6,973 nt of DNA, taken from positions 1 through 6,973 of the forward strand of contig UQVG01000105.1 in assembly GCA_900544435.1 (NCBI GenBank), written 5' to 3'. The stretch comes from an uncultured Erysipelotrichaceae bacterium. Lineage in GTDB: Bacteria > Bacillota_I > Bacilli_A > Erysipelotrichales > Coprobacillaceae. The notes beneath the pieces were generated by a model that was not told the origin of the DNA, did not search any database, and saw only the letters and a list, made by a program, of their open reading frames with translations. Shown here in pieces: positions 1-5,797 of the stretch. Both the position numbers and the translations under genes were made by a program. Position 1 is the stretch's first letter, and every line of letters starts with the position of its first letter.

Positions 1-90
1 CTGTACTCAATTTATCCGAACCATACTATGCACATGTGTCAGATGGTTAATTAAGAAATATAATATAAAACAATCACAATTTATCAATAA
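1..90. other. Left edge: possible tail of an upstream gene, unresolved
   Basis: The first 50 bases are richer in G and C than the AT-rich spacer that follows, which suggests the end of a coding region. On the plus strand one frame reads through a short tail ending SEPYYAHVSDG with a TAA at 48-50. The other two frames stop at 52-54 and 92-94. Nothing here lets me choose between these frames, or exclude minus-strand coding, and I recognise none of the peptides. Bases 51-90 are AT-rich with no clear signal. Confidence 0.25.
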
Positions 91-113
91 ATAAAAAAAG
101 GAGTGACCCCCTA
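91..113 (-). terminator. Probable intrinsic terminator of the PTS/antiterminator operon
   Basis: Read on the minus strand, the stop codon TAG of the antiterminator gene runs straight into a short GC-rich stem (AGGGG, loop GTCA, CTCCT, with one G-T wobble) followed by seven T residues. The stem is only 5 bp, but the position right at the end of the operon and the T-tract fit Rho-independent termination. The plus-strand reading has no good T-tract. Confidence 0.5.
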
Positions 114-944
114 ATTTTGAAATGCACTTGATAAAATTCTTTCCAAATGTAAAGCAAGATAACCAATTTCTGATTCTGGTAATTCTTTATGAAGTACCTT
201 TGATAAATTATCACACATCCTTATTGCTTGTTCATAAGCAAAAGGAAATTTATCTTTGGTAAATTCACTAATATCCATTTGTAATTGTTCATTAGTATTT
301 AAACGAATGATTAGGAACTTAATATGATTCATTAAACGGGCATAAGAAATAGATTCAATATCAATTTTCATATTTAAATCCGTTTGTAATTTAATAATAC
401 TTTCATGAACAACACGAGCAGCTTCCATAGATTCTCCTACTTTATTAGAAGAAATTGCCGAGTGAATATGTAAAGTAATGAAACTTACTTCATCATTGTT
501 GATTTCTTTATTAATAAAAGATTTAATAATTTCTTTTGATTTTAAAGCAACTTCATATTCATCAGGGAAAAGAAGTCGTATATCATAAGTAAATGGATTA
601 CTAGGCATGATATTTTCATCCATACGTTTGATCGTAAAATGAATATGATCAGCAAGTGGAATAAGAATGTCATGATTTACTTCTTGAAATTTATTAGTTG
701 CTTCTTTGATGATTTCAGCTGCAATTTCTAAATAAACCGGATCAAGATAATCAATAACTTTCTTTAACTTATCTTTGGCTTGATAGTTTTTTTGCATCAT
801 ATATTTTTTAGCTTGAGGTGGAATTTCAAAATGATCATTTACTTTTTTACCAAAACCAATTCCTTTAGCCAAAATAATAATTTCATTATTACCTTCTTTA
901 GCAAGAATGGTATTATTATTTAATATTTTTAAGACTTGATACAT
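111..944 (-). CDS. BglG/LicT/GlcT-family PRD-containing transcription antiterminator
   Basis: This is an RNA-binding antiterminator that, in this family, binds a ribonucleic antiterminator hairpin in the leader of a PTS operon and lets RNA polymerase pass a terminator. PTS-dependent histidine phosphorylation controls its activity. The N-terminal co-antiterminator domain (about residues 1-55) has the family signature KILNNNTILA and the run AKGIGFGKK. PRD1 (about 65-165) and PRD2 (about 172-275) follow. The four regulatory histidines are all present, in DHIHF (H100), LHIHSA (H159), NHIKF (H207) and ALHLERI (H266). The length of 277 residues is normal. I chose the ATG at 942-944 because AGGTG sits 6 bases upstream. 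It also places the first three histidines at positions I recall for LicT (100, 159, 207). A GTG at 951-953 would overlap that ribosome binding site. The gene follows the permease gene by 9 bases, so the two are co-transcribed. The sugar specificity (glucose GlcT-like versus beta-glucoside LicT-like) cannot be read from sequence alone. Confidence 0.93.
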   Translation of the reverse strand: MYQVLKILNNNTILAKEGNNEIIILAKGIGFGKKVNDHFEIPPQAKKYMMQKNYQAKDKLKKVIDYLDPVYLEIAAEIIKEATNKFQEVNHDILIPLADHIHFTIKRMDENIMPSNPFTYDIRLLFPDEYEVALKSKEIIKSFINKEINNDEVSFITLHIHSAISSNKVGESMEAARVVHESIIKLQTDLNMKIDIESISYARLMNHIKFLIIRLNTNEQLQMDISEFTKDKFPFAYEQAIRMCDNLSKVLHKELPESEIGYLALHLERILSSAFQN

Positions 945-956
945 TTTGTTCACCTA
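942..956 (-). promoter_or_regulatory. Ribosome binding site overlapping the permease stop codon
   Basis: On the minus strand the permease stop TAG is immediately followed by GTGAACAAAATG. The AGGTG that includes the last two bases of the stop serves as Shine-Dalgarno for the ATG at 942-944, with a 6-base spacer. This suggests translational coupling of permease and antiterminator, and it argues that the GTG is part of the ribosome binding site rather than the start. Confidence 0.6.
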
Positions 957-3035
957 CTTTCTTATTTTTAAAACTGTTTCGCCACTTTTTTTATTTCCAT
1001 AAATCTTTTCAAGAGATTCTTGTCCTTTGGTTACGATCATTAAAAGACAATCATCTACTGCATTTTCTTTAATATAATGCAAATCTGCATTCCATAAAAG
1101 ATCTCCTTTTTTTACCCTTTGATTTATTTTAACAAGAAGTTCAAACCCTTGTCCATTTAATTTTACGGTATTAATACCAAAATGAATCAATAATTCCATT
1201 CCATTATCCAATTCTATACCAATAGCATGTTTTGTAGGATAAATCATGGAAATCGTTCCATCACAAGGAGCAACCACTAAACCATGAAGAGGACGAATCA
1301 TTAAACCATCCCCTAGAAGTTTATGGGCAAAGATATCATCATTACAATCTTCAATTGGTAAAACTTCGCCATCAACAATATTCCCAATTTCTAAATCTGT
1401 TGTATGATAAACAATTGTTTTTTCTTCATCATAAGCTTCAGGGACGTTTTCAAGATAATCATCAATCTTTGTTTTTAAAGAAGAAGCTTTAGGACCAAAA
1501 ATAATCTGAATTGCATTTCCCTGTAATAATACAGCTGCAGCTCCTGCTTGTTTTAAAGAAGCTTCACTTACTAATTCAGGTTCTTGTAAGGTTGCACGTA
1601 ATCGTGTAATACAACAATCTAGATCTGTAAAGTTACGGCGACCACCTAATCCTTTAAGAATCATTTGAACTTGAGGATCAATTAAAGATTGATCAAAAGA
1701 ATAATCCATTTTCTTTTTATTAAAAATCGTTAATTTATTATCATCTTCTCTTCCTGGTGTTTTTAAATCAAATTTCTTAATTAAAAAACGGAATGAAAAA
1801 TAATATATGAAGAAATAAATAAGCCCAAAGATTACAATAAAAACCCAATGAGTCTTACTATTGCCTTGTAATACCCCAAAAACAAGAAAATCAATCAAAC
1901 CACAAGAAAAAGTAAAGCCAATTGTCACCCTTAAAGCTTGTGCTAAAACAAAAGCCGTACCCGCTAAAAAGACATCCACTACAAATAACATAGGCGCTAC
2001 AAAGATAAAGGCAAATTCAATCGGTTCAGTAATTCCAGTCAATATACTGGTAAGAGCCGCTGATAAAAAGAGACTTCTTACAACTTTTTTTGATTCATCT
2101 TTAGCACATTGATACATCGCTAGTGCAGCTCCCGGTAAACCAAACATCATAATCATAAATTCACCAGAGAAATATTTTGTTGCTTCTACACTGAAATGTT
2201 TTAGATTTGGATCAGCTAATTGGGCAAAGAAGATATTTTGAGCACCATTGACCAAGACCCCATTAACTTCCATTGATCCCCCAATAGCTGTTTGATAAAA
2301 AGGCGTATAGAAAACATGGTGTAAACCAAAAGGAACAAGAGCTCGCTTAACAATTCCATAAACAAAAGTACCACCATAACCACTACTGGCAATCAATTGT
2401 CCAAGCTTAAAGATACTTGATTGAATACTTGGCCAAATATGAAACATTAAAAAACCAATAAATATATAAACAATCGTTGAAATAATTGGGACAAATCTTT
2501 CCCCTTCAAAGAAAGATAAAAAATTAGGTAATTGAATTTGATAGAAATGGTTATGTAAATAACTCACACCTAAACCAACAATAATCCCACCAAAGACTCC
2601 CATTTGTAGTGACATTTGTCCACATACATTTATCAGTGTTCCATCTACGGTATTAACTAAAACTTTATTACCATTAATAACACCATTAAAAGTAAGTAAA
2701 CTATGAATTGTTGAATGCATCACAAAAAAAGCAATAATCGAAGATAAAACAGCGACTTCTTTTGATTTCTTAGCCATTCCTGAAGCAACAGAAGCTGCAA
2801 AAATTAAAGGTAGATTATCAAAAATAGTTTGTCCAACGGCCATTAATAATGTCAATATTTCATTTAAAACAGTCCCACTACCTAAAATACTTTCCATCCC
2901 CAATGAAGCAATTGTTGTTTCATTCGTTAAAGAACTCCCAATTCCTAAAAATAAACCAGCAATGGGTAAAACAGCAATAGGTAACATAAAACTACGCCCT
3001 ATTCTTTGTAAAACACCAAAGATTCTTTTTCTCAT
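954..3035 (-). CDS. ptsG: PTS sugar permease EIICBA, glucose family (PtsG/MalX-like)
   Basis: This is a membrane permease that imports and phosphorylates a hexose-type sugar, using phosphate passed from HPr through its own IIA and IIB domains. At 693 residues it has the full IIC-IIB-IIA order. The IIC domain (about 1-420) has many hydrophobic helices, the PFGLHHVFYTPF segment at about 235-246 and the glucose-superfamily motif GITEPIEF at 334-341. The IIB domain (about 445-530) carries DCCITRLR, with the phospho-cysteine expected at C475. The IIA domain (about 565-690) has GDGLMIRP, a supporting histidine in TKHAIG (H603) and the phospho-histidine in LIHFGINT (H618). The last motif has Asn where HFGIDT is usual. 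The start at 3033-3035 has GAGGGG 7 bases upstream. The gene is first in an operon with the antiterminator, and a leader hairpin suggests antitermination control. Glucose is the likely substrate, but maltose or another glucoside is possible, so the symbol is tentative. Confidence 0.93.
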   Translation of the reverse strand: MRKRIFGVLQRIGRSFMLPIAVLPIAGLFLGIGSSLTNETTIASLGMESILGSGTVLNEILTLLMAVGQTIFDNLPLIFAASVASGMAKKSKEVAVLSSIIAFFVMHSTIHSLLTFNGVINGNKVLVNTVDGTLINVCGQMSLQMGVFGGIIVGLGVSYLHNHFYQIQLPNFLSFFEGERFVPIISTIVYIFIGFLMFHIWPSIQSSIFKLGQLIASSGYGGTFVYGIVKRALVPFGLHHVFYTPFYQTAIGGSMEVNGVLVNGAQNIFFAQLADPNLKHFSVEATKYFSGEFMIMMFGLPGAALAMYQCAKDESKKVVRSLFLSAALTSILTGITEPIEFAFIFVAPMLFVVDVFLAGTAFVLAQALRVTIGFTFSCGLIDFLVFGVLQGNSKTHWVFIVIFGLIYFFIYYFSFRFLIKKFDLKTPGREDDNKLTIFNKKKMDYSFDQSLIDPQVQMILKGLGGRRNFTDLDCCITRLRATLQEPELVSEASLKQAGAAAVLLQGNAIQIIFGPKASSLKTKIDDYLENVPEAYDEEKTIVYHTTDLEIGNIVDGEVLPIEDCNDDIFAHKLLGDGLMIRPLHGLVVAPCDGTISMIYPTKHAIGIELDNGMELLIHFGINTVKLNGQGFELLVKINQRVKKGDLLWNADLHYIKENAVDDCLLMIVTKGQESLEKIYGNKKSGETVLKIRK

Positions 3036-3050
3036 ATTCTTTCCCCTCTA

Positions 3051-3076
3051 TAAAAAAAGTATAGAAATCTATACTT
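3051..3076 (-). terminator. Leader hairpin with U-tract upstream of the PTS permease
   Basis: On the minus strand AAGTATAG, loop ATTT, CTATACTT forms a perfect 8-bp stem followed by a run of T. It lies about 15 bases upstream of the permease start. A terminator between promoter and first gene is what BglG/GlcT-type antiterminators act on, and such a regulator is encoded in this operon. The stem is AT-rich and would be weak. I could not find a clean match to the classic RAT sequence that begins GGATTGTTACTG. Confidence 0.5.
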
Positions 3077-3149
3077 AAAACACACAATTTATCGCATTTA
3101 GTGTATCATAAAACTAGAAACATGTACAAATTTATTAAAGGAGAAAACT
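3077..3149. promoter_or_regulatory. Divergent promoter region between the PTS operon and the NTF2-like gene
   Basis: This spacer must start transcription both ways. On the minus strand TATGAT (3105-3110) is a good -10 for the permease, but the -35 at normal spacing is poor. On the plus strand TATCAT (3104-3109) is the overlapping, nearly self-complementary counterpart, also without a good -35. The plus gene has a strong ribosome binding site, AAAGGAG, at 3137-3143. The minus-strand leader contains AAATGCGAT flanked by complementary ACAC and GTGT, a possible weak regulatory hairpin. Confidence 0.35.
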
Positions 3150-3530
3150 ATGGAAGAAATCAAACAACTCGTTTATAACTATGCAAAAGCTATACACACT
3201 CAAAATGAAGAAGAATTTAAAGCATTATGGTCATCAAAAGAAAATATTTTGATTTCCCTTGCTAATCAGTTCAATGGGACGGATGCTATTTATCAAGATT
3301 TTTTAATTGGTGGAATTCAAAGTCATTATGAATCAATTGATCTAGTGGTTGAAAAGATTGATATTCGCATGATTGATGAAAATAAAGCGATTGTTGTTTT
3401 TAGATATCATACAGAATGTATTCGCAGAGATACACATGAACCTTATGGTATCCAAGGTTTAGAAACACAAATCGTCATTAAAGAAAATAATCAATGGAAA
3501 TTGATGCATATTCATTATTCAAAAAAATAG
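3150..3530 (+). CDS. Small NTF2/SnoaL-like (DUF4440-type) protein
   Basis: This 126-residue soluble protein has the pattern of a single NTF2-like fold. An N-terminal helix pair (LVYNYAKAIHTQNEEEFKAL) is followed by a segment around GTDAIYQDFL and long alternating strands (VVEKIDIRMIDENKAIVVF, then QIVIKENNQWKLMHIHYS) at the C-terminus. The closing WKLMHIHYS is typical of SnoaL-like/DUF4440 proteins. These form small cone-shaped dimers, some of which are isomerases or hydrolases, while many simply bind ligands. No catalytic set can be assigned. AAAGGAG lies 6 bases before the ATG. There is no signal peptide, so the protein is cytoplasmic. It is transcribed divergently from the PTS operon and as a single gene, because a strong terminator begins at its stop codon. 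The fold is likely; the function is unknown. Confidence 0.85.
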   Translation: MEEIKQLVYNYAKAIHTQNEEEFKALWSSKENILISLANQFNGTDAIYQDFLIGGIQSHYESIDLVVEKIDIRMIDENKAIVVFRYHTECIRRDTHEPYGIQGLETQIVIKENNQWKLMHIHYSKK

Positions 3531-3565
3531 GAGTTATACGAAATTCGTATAGCTCCTATTTTTTA
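3521..3565. terminator. Strong bidirectional terminator
   Basis: The stem AATAGGAGTTATACG, loop AAATT, CGTATAGCTCCTATT is 15 bp with one T-G wobble, at 3526-3560. It is flanked by an A-run on the left and a T-run on the right. It therefore terminates the plus-strand NTF2-like gene, whose stop codon TAG lies inside the stem, and also the convergent small minus-strand gene ending at 3568. Confidence 0.88.
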
Positions 3566-3567
3566 AT

Positions 3568-3732
3568 CTATAATCCTTCTTTTTCTAATAATTCAAGAAA
3601 TTTATCTTTATTATAAGCTTTAGCTTTTCCTTCTTTAACAAGTAAAGCTTTATATTTTATTTTATCTTCATATTGAATACTTTCTTTTTTAATTTCTTGG
3701 TTATAAATATTAATTATCAATTTTTTATTCAT
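3568..3732 (-). CDS. Hypothetical 54-residue protein
   Basis: I do not recognise this small, highly charged protein. It begins MNKKLIINIYNQ, a short beta-like stretch, and ends in a likely amphipathic helix (KDKFLELLEKEGL). It is Lys/Glu-rich with no cysteine, no signal peptide and no membrane segment. I chose the ATG at 3730-3732 because AGGA lies 8 bases upstream. An upstream in-frame ATG at 3766-3768 has no ribosome binding site and would add 12 residues. An extended -10 (TGTTAAAAT) sits shortly upstream. The gene shares the bidirectional terminator with the convergent neighbour. Its normal codon use and ribosome binding site suggest it is real, but it could be a relic. Confidence 0.55.
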   Translation of the reverse strand: MNKKLIINIYNQEIKKESIQYEDKIKYKALLVKEGKAKAYNKDKFLELLEKEGL

Positions 3733-3756
3733 AAATATATTCCTATTTTGTTTAGA

Positions 3757-3768
3757 GTATTTTAACAT
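3757..3768 (-). promoter_or_regulatory. Possible extended -10 promoter for the small gene
   Basis: On the minus strand TGTTAAAAT gives an extended -10 (TG-n-TAAAAT) about 25-30 bases before the 54-residue gene. The -35 region at 17-bp spacing is poor, which extended -10 promoters tolerate. Confidence 0.3.
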
Positions 3769-3833
3769 CTTTTTTATTGATATTCATTAGACAATAACGT
3801 TTAAACGAGTTTTTATAGGCATCTTTTATTATT

Positions 3834-3862
3834 AATTTTTTCTAGAAGCTACTTGTTCTAGA
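3834..3862. repeat. Inverted repeat between two minus-strand genes
   Basis: TCTAGAA, spacer GCTACTTG, TTCTAGA is a perfect 7-bp inverted repeat at 3841-3862. It lies just beyond the surface-protein terminator and can be extended by TTAATT/AATTAA pairing with a four-T bulge. No T-tract follows on either strand, so it is not an obvious terminator. It could be an operator, an RNA stem or chance. Confidence 0.35.
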
Positions 3863-3863
3863 A

Positions 3864-3888
3864 TTAAAAACAGCACATTTTGTGCTGT
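3864..3888 (-). terminator. Intrinsic terminator of the surface-protein gene
   Basis: On the minus strand ACAGCACA, loop AAA, TGTGCTGT forms a perfect 8-bp stem followed by TTTTTAATT. It lies 8 bases past the stop of the beta-helix gene, which is a standard Rho-independent terminator arrangement. Confidence 0.85.
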
Positions 3889-3895
3889 CTTGTAT

Positions 3896-5536
3896 CTATT
3901 TCATTGGAGTTAATGTTCCACCATTAGATAATGTAATAGTTTGTCCATTTAACCAACTATTAGCAGAAGCATCATAATAAATAGTATGACCATTATCTTC
4001 AATTAAAGATAAATCATTGTTTTCTAAAGTTAAAGTAGTAACATAACTATCTCCAGTAACGATCCATTTAGAAGAACTATCTAAAGATAAGTTAACTTCT
4101 TTAGCGTTATTTTCACTATTGATCGTACTTGTAAGAGTTGAGCTTTTTAAAACAAATGAAGCAGTAGAAATATTATCAACACTGATATTTCCATTTAATG
4201 TTTGGTTTGTCGCATTAAATGTTAAGTTTCCACCATTACTTCCTTGACTACCCCATTCACCATCATTGCCAGAAACAGTAACTAATTGATTACTTCCATA
4301 ATTTAATTTTGTATTTTCTAAGTTAATCACTGCATCTGTATTCGTAATGAAAAACATAGGTGATGTTTCATAAACTTTTGATTTTTTTGAAATAGTAAGT
4401 GTTGAATCAGTTGCAGTTCCTTTAGAATTAGAAACAGAAATTGTACCTGTTGAATAAACACAAGGTGAACCTTTTCCATTTGTATTTAAAGTTGAATTTT
4501 TAACAGTAACTGTTCCTTCACCACGATCAGTAGCAACAGCAGCACAGTGTTGACCACTTGTAGTAATAGTTACTTTATTTGCGTTAATAGTTCCACCATA
4601 AGTCGCATCTAAACCACGAGACGAATCTCCCGTTGTGGTAATTTTTGTATTGCTTACATTGGTTATTGCATTTTCTCCGGTAGAGAAAATAGCATTAGCA
4701 CCTGTGGCATTTGTTTCAATTGTTGTATCTTTGATCGTTGCTTCACTTCCTTTTTGAACAAGGACAGCAGCATTTAAACCATAAAATTCACTGTTTTCAG
4801 TATTTGAAGACTCTCCTGATTTAGAAATTGTTAAACCTGTTGCATTCAATGAACCGCCATTGTTTACAACAATGGCGGATTCATCTAAAGAAGTAGCTGA
4901 TAATGTTTTCTTTGATAATTCTTGACTATCAGAAACATCAACAACACCTTCGGTTGTTATTTGAGATGTATTGTTTGTTGGTGTTGTGTTATTAAATAAC
5001 AAAGCATTACTTGATAATACAAGAGCACATACAAGTAAGATTGTTCCTACAACATTGACAACGGCATAGATAGCTGTAGGTTTTGCTTCATAGAATGTTT
5101 CAGCAAGTGTCTTGCTTCCAAATTTACTCATAATTAAATAAGTTATTGCAAGCATAAAGACTAAAACACTCACACTAATAATCACGATTTGTAATGCTGA
5201 TAAAGATTGATTTGATGAAGTATTTTGATTCATTTGACCTGGTTGATTACTGTTTTGTTCATTTTGACCAGGTATACCTTGTTGGTTACCATTTGAATCT
5301 TGTCCTGGCATATCATTAGGTGCTTGTCCATTTTGAGTTGGAGCTTGTGAATTTGAATTTTCACTTGAATTTTGATTTGAATTTGATTGATCATTTGTAC
5401 TTTGGTTACTATTTTCAGATGAATCTTGTTGATTAGATTCATTATTTTGTTGAGAATTACTTTGATTATTGTCTTGAGAACTATTATCTCCTTGACTAGG
5501 CATTGAAGGAGGTGTTCCTCCTGTTTGTTGCATCAT
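3896..5536 (-). CDS. Membrane-anchored surface protein with right-handed beta-helix, 5' end frameshifted
   Basis: This reading frame gives 546 residues from an ATG pair that lacks a ribosome binding site. The natural start is very probably 5639, in another frame. Residues 1-113 are a low-complexity linker rich in Asn, Gln and Ser. Residues 114-137 and about 156-181 are two membrane helices joined by a Lys-containing loop. About 196-546 is a repetitive beta-helix of roughly 20-25-residue coils, with turns such as NAIFSTGEN, GLDATYGG, CAAVATDRGEG and SPCVYSTGT. It closes with YYDASANSWLNG and GGTLTPM. With the lost N-terminal anchor, the positive-inside pattern puts linker and beta-helix outside the cell. 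Beta-helix proteins of this sort are adhesin-like or bind polysaccharides, and some are degradative enzymes; I see no catalytic motif. There is no LPXTG sorting motif. The gene is monocistronic with its own terminator. The fold is a confident call, the ligand is unknown. Confidence 0.85.
   Translation of the reverse strand: MMQQTGGTPPSMPSQGDNSSQDNNQSNSQQNNESNQQDSSENSNQSTNDQSNSNQNSSENSNSQAPTQNGQAPNDMPGQDSNGNQQGIPGQNEQNSNQPGQMNQNTSSNQSLSALQIVIISVSVLVFMLAITYLIMSKFGSKTLAETFYEAKPTAIYAVVNVVGTILLVCALVLSSNALLFNNTTPTNNTSQITTEGVVDVSDSQELSKKTLSATSLDESAIVVNNGGSLNATGLTISKSGESSNTENSEFYGLNAAVLVQKGSEATIKDTTIETNATGANAIFSTGENAITNVSNTKITTTGDSSRGLDATYGGTINANKVTITTSGQHCAAVATDRGEGTVTVKNSTLNTNGKGSPCVYSTGTISVSNSKGTATDSTLTISKKSKVYETSPMFFITNTDAVINLENTKLNYGSNQLVTVSGNDGEWGSQGSNGGNLTFNATNQTLNGNISVDNISTASFVLKSSTLTSTINSENNAKEVNLSLDSSSKWIVTGDSYVTTLTLENNDLSLIEDNGHTIYYDASANSWLNGQTITLSNGGTLTPMK
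4854..4878. repeat. Perfect 11-bp inverted repeat inside the beta-helix gene
   Basis: CCGCCATTGTT, TAC, AACAATGGCGG is an exact inverted repeat with a 3-base loop. It is GC-rich for its surroundings and falls in codons for IVVNNGG near the first beta-helix coil. No T-tract follows it on the minus strand, so it is not a standard terminator. It would form a stable hairpin in the mRNA. Confidence 0.6.
5200..5520 (-). repeat. Low-complexity Asn/Gln/Ser codon tract
   Basis: The DNA coding for the linker of the surface protein is built from near-repeats of AAT, CAA and TCA codons, for example alternating GAATTTGA and GATTTGAATTTG around 5345-5395 on the plus strand. Such tracts can gain or lose units by slippage. 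The linker probably acts as a flexible stalk. Confidence 0.5.
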
Positions 5537-5555
5537 AGAAGATGTATTATGATTT

Positions 5556-5639
5556 TTAGCATAATACAGAGTTCCTGAAATAGAACAAGGGAACGATAAT
5601 ACAAATTACACTGATTATAACGGATAATTTCTTTTTCAT
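5556..5639 (-). pseudogene. Detached N-terminal anchor of the surface-protein gene
   Basis: An ATG at 5637-5639 with AGGAGG 8 bases upstream opens a 27-codon frame, MKKKLSVIISVICIIVPLF and onward, that stops at TAA 5556-5558. This is a classic basic start plus hydrophobic signal-anchor. It is one base out of frame with the beta-helix frame. Removing one T from the TTT at 5578-5580 would join them into a 580-residue protein, reading PLFYSGTLYYAKNHNTSSMM across the junction. The other frame is open only back to a TAA at 5606-5608, so the shift must lie between 5559 and 5605. It may be a true mutation, a sequencing error or recoding. Confidence 0.75.
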
Positions 5640-5647
5640 GTCTATCT

Positions 5648-5653
5648 CCTCCT
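5648..5653 (-). promoter_or_regulatory. Strong ribosome binding site that sets the surface-protein start
   Basis: AGGAGG on the minus strand lies 8 bases before the ATG at 5637-5639. No comparable site precedes the ATG pair at 5531-5536, so translation of this gene should begin at 5639. A possible -10, TACTAT (5663-5668), lies just upstream without a good -35. Confidence 0.8.
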
Positions 5654-5724
5654 GACACCTATATAGTACCCATTCTTTAACATATGGAAGTGTGAATAGT
5701 GTGTAAAAATATGGTAAACTCATA

Positions 5725-5777
5725 TACAATTTTGGAATATGAAAAAGATGGAGTTAAGCGCTTACATGTGGTACTAT
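5725..5777 (+). promoter_or_regulatory. Candidate promoters of the dehydrogenase gene
   Basis: Two -10 candidates are visible. TACAAT at 5725-5730 would give a 60-base leader. The extended -10 TGGTACTAT (TACTAT at 5772-5777) is a better match, but it would start the transcript almost at the ribosome binding site AGGAGG (5784-5789). Neither has a good -35. The short sequence GGTACTATRTA also occurs before the divergent surface-protein gene on the other strand. Confidence 0.35.
5752..5767. promoter_or_regulatory. Probable cre (CcpA) operator
   Basis: On the minus strand ATGTAAGCGCTTAACT matches the catabolite-responsive element WTGNAARCGNWWNCAW at all but two positions at its right end. The palindromic core AAGCGCTT is intact. 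It sits 30 bases before the dehydrogenase start, within or just after the likely promoter, where CcpA binding usually represses. Carbon catabolite control of the dehydrogenase is inferred. Confidence 0.55.
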
Positions 5778-5797
5778 GTATTTAGGAGGATTTTTTT

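Noticed and set aside
1..110. Insertion sequence end near the left edge
   Set aside because: No terminal inverted repeat pair, target duplication or transposase motif can be shown in this short stretch.
951..953. GTG as start codon of the antiterminator
   Set aside because: It is part of the AGGTG ribosome binding site for the ATG at 942-944 and has no upstream ribosome binding site at proper spacing. The family N-terminus begins near the ATG.
1861..2112. Plus-strand 83-residue open frame inside the permease gene
   Set aside because: It lies antisense to the well-supported PTS permease. Its Lys/Thr/Ala-rich translation looks like a complement artefact, and it has no ribosome binding site.
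3797..3812. Palindrome CGTTTAAACG as a possible operator or terminator
   Set aside because: It is a short self-complementary AT-rich site with no loop room. It has no clear partner element and is likely to occur by chance.
5345..5395. Repeated GAATTTGA-like units as a CRISPR array or tandem repeat locus
   Set aside because: The units are short and irregular and are explained by Asn/Ser codons in a coding linker. There are no spacer-repeat units.
5230..5442. Minus-strand 70-residue open frame within the surface-protein linker
   Set aside because: It is another frame of the low-complexity Asn/Gln/Ser tract, giving Ile/Lys/Gln repeats with no ribosome binding site or domain character.
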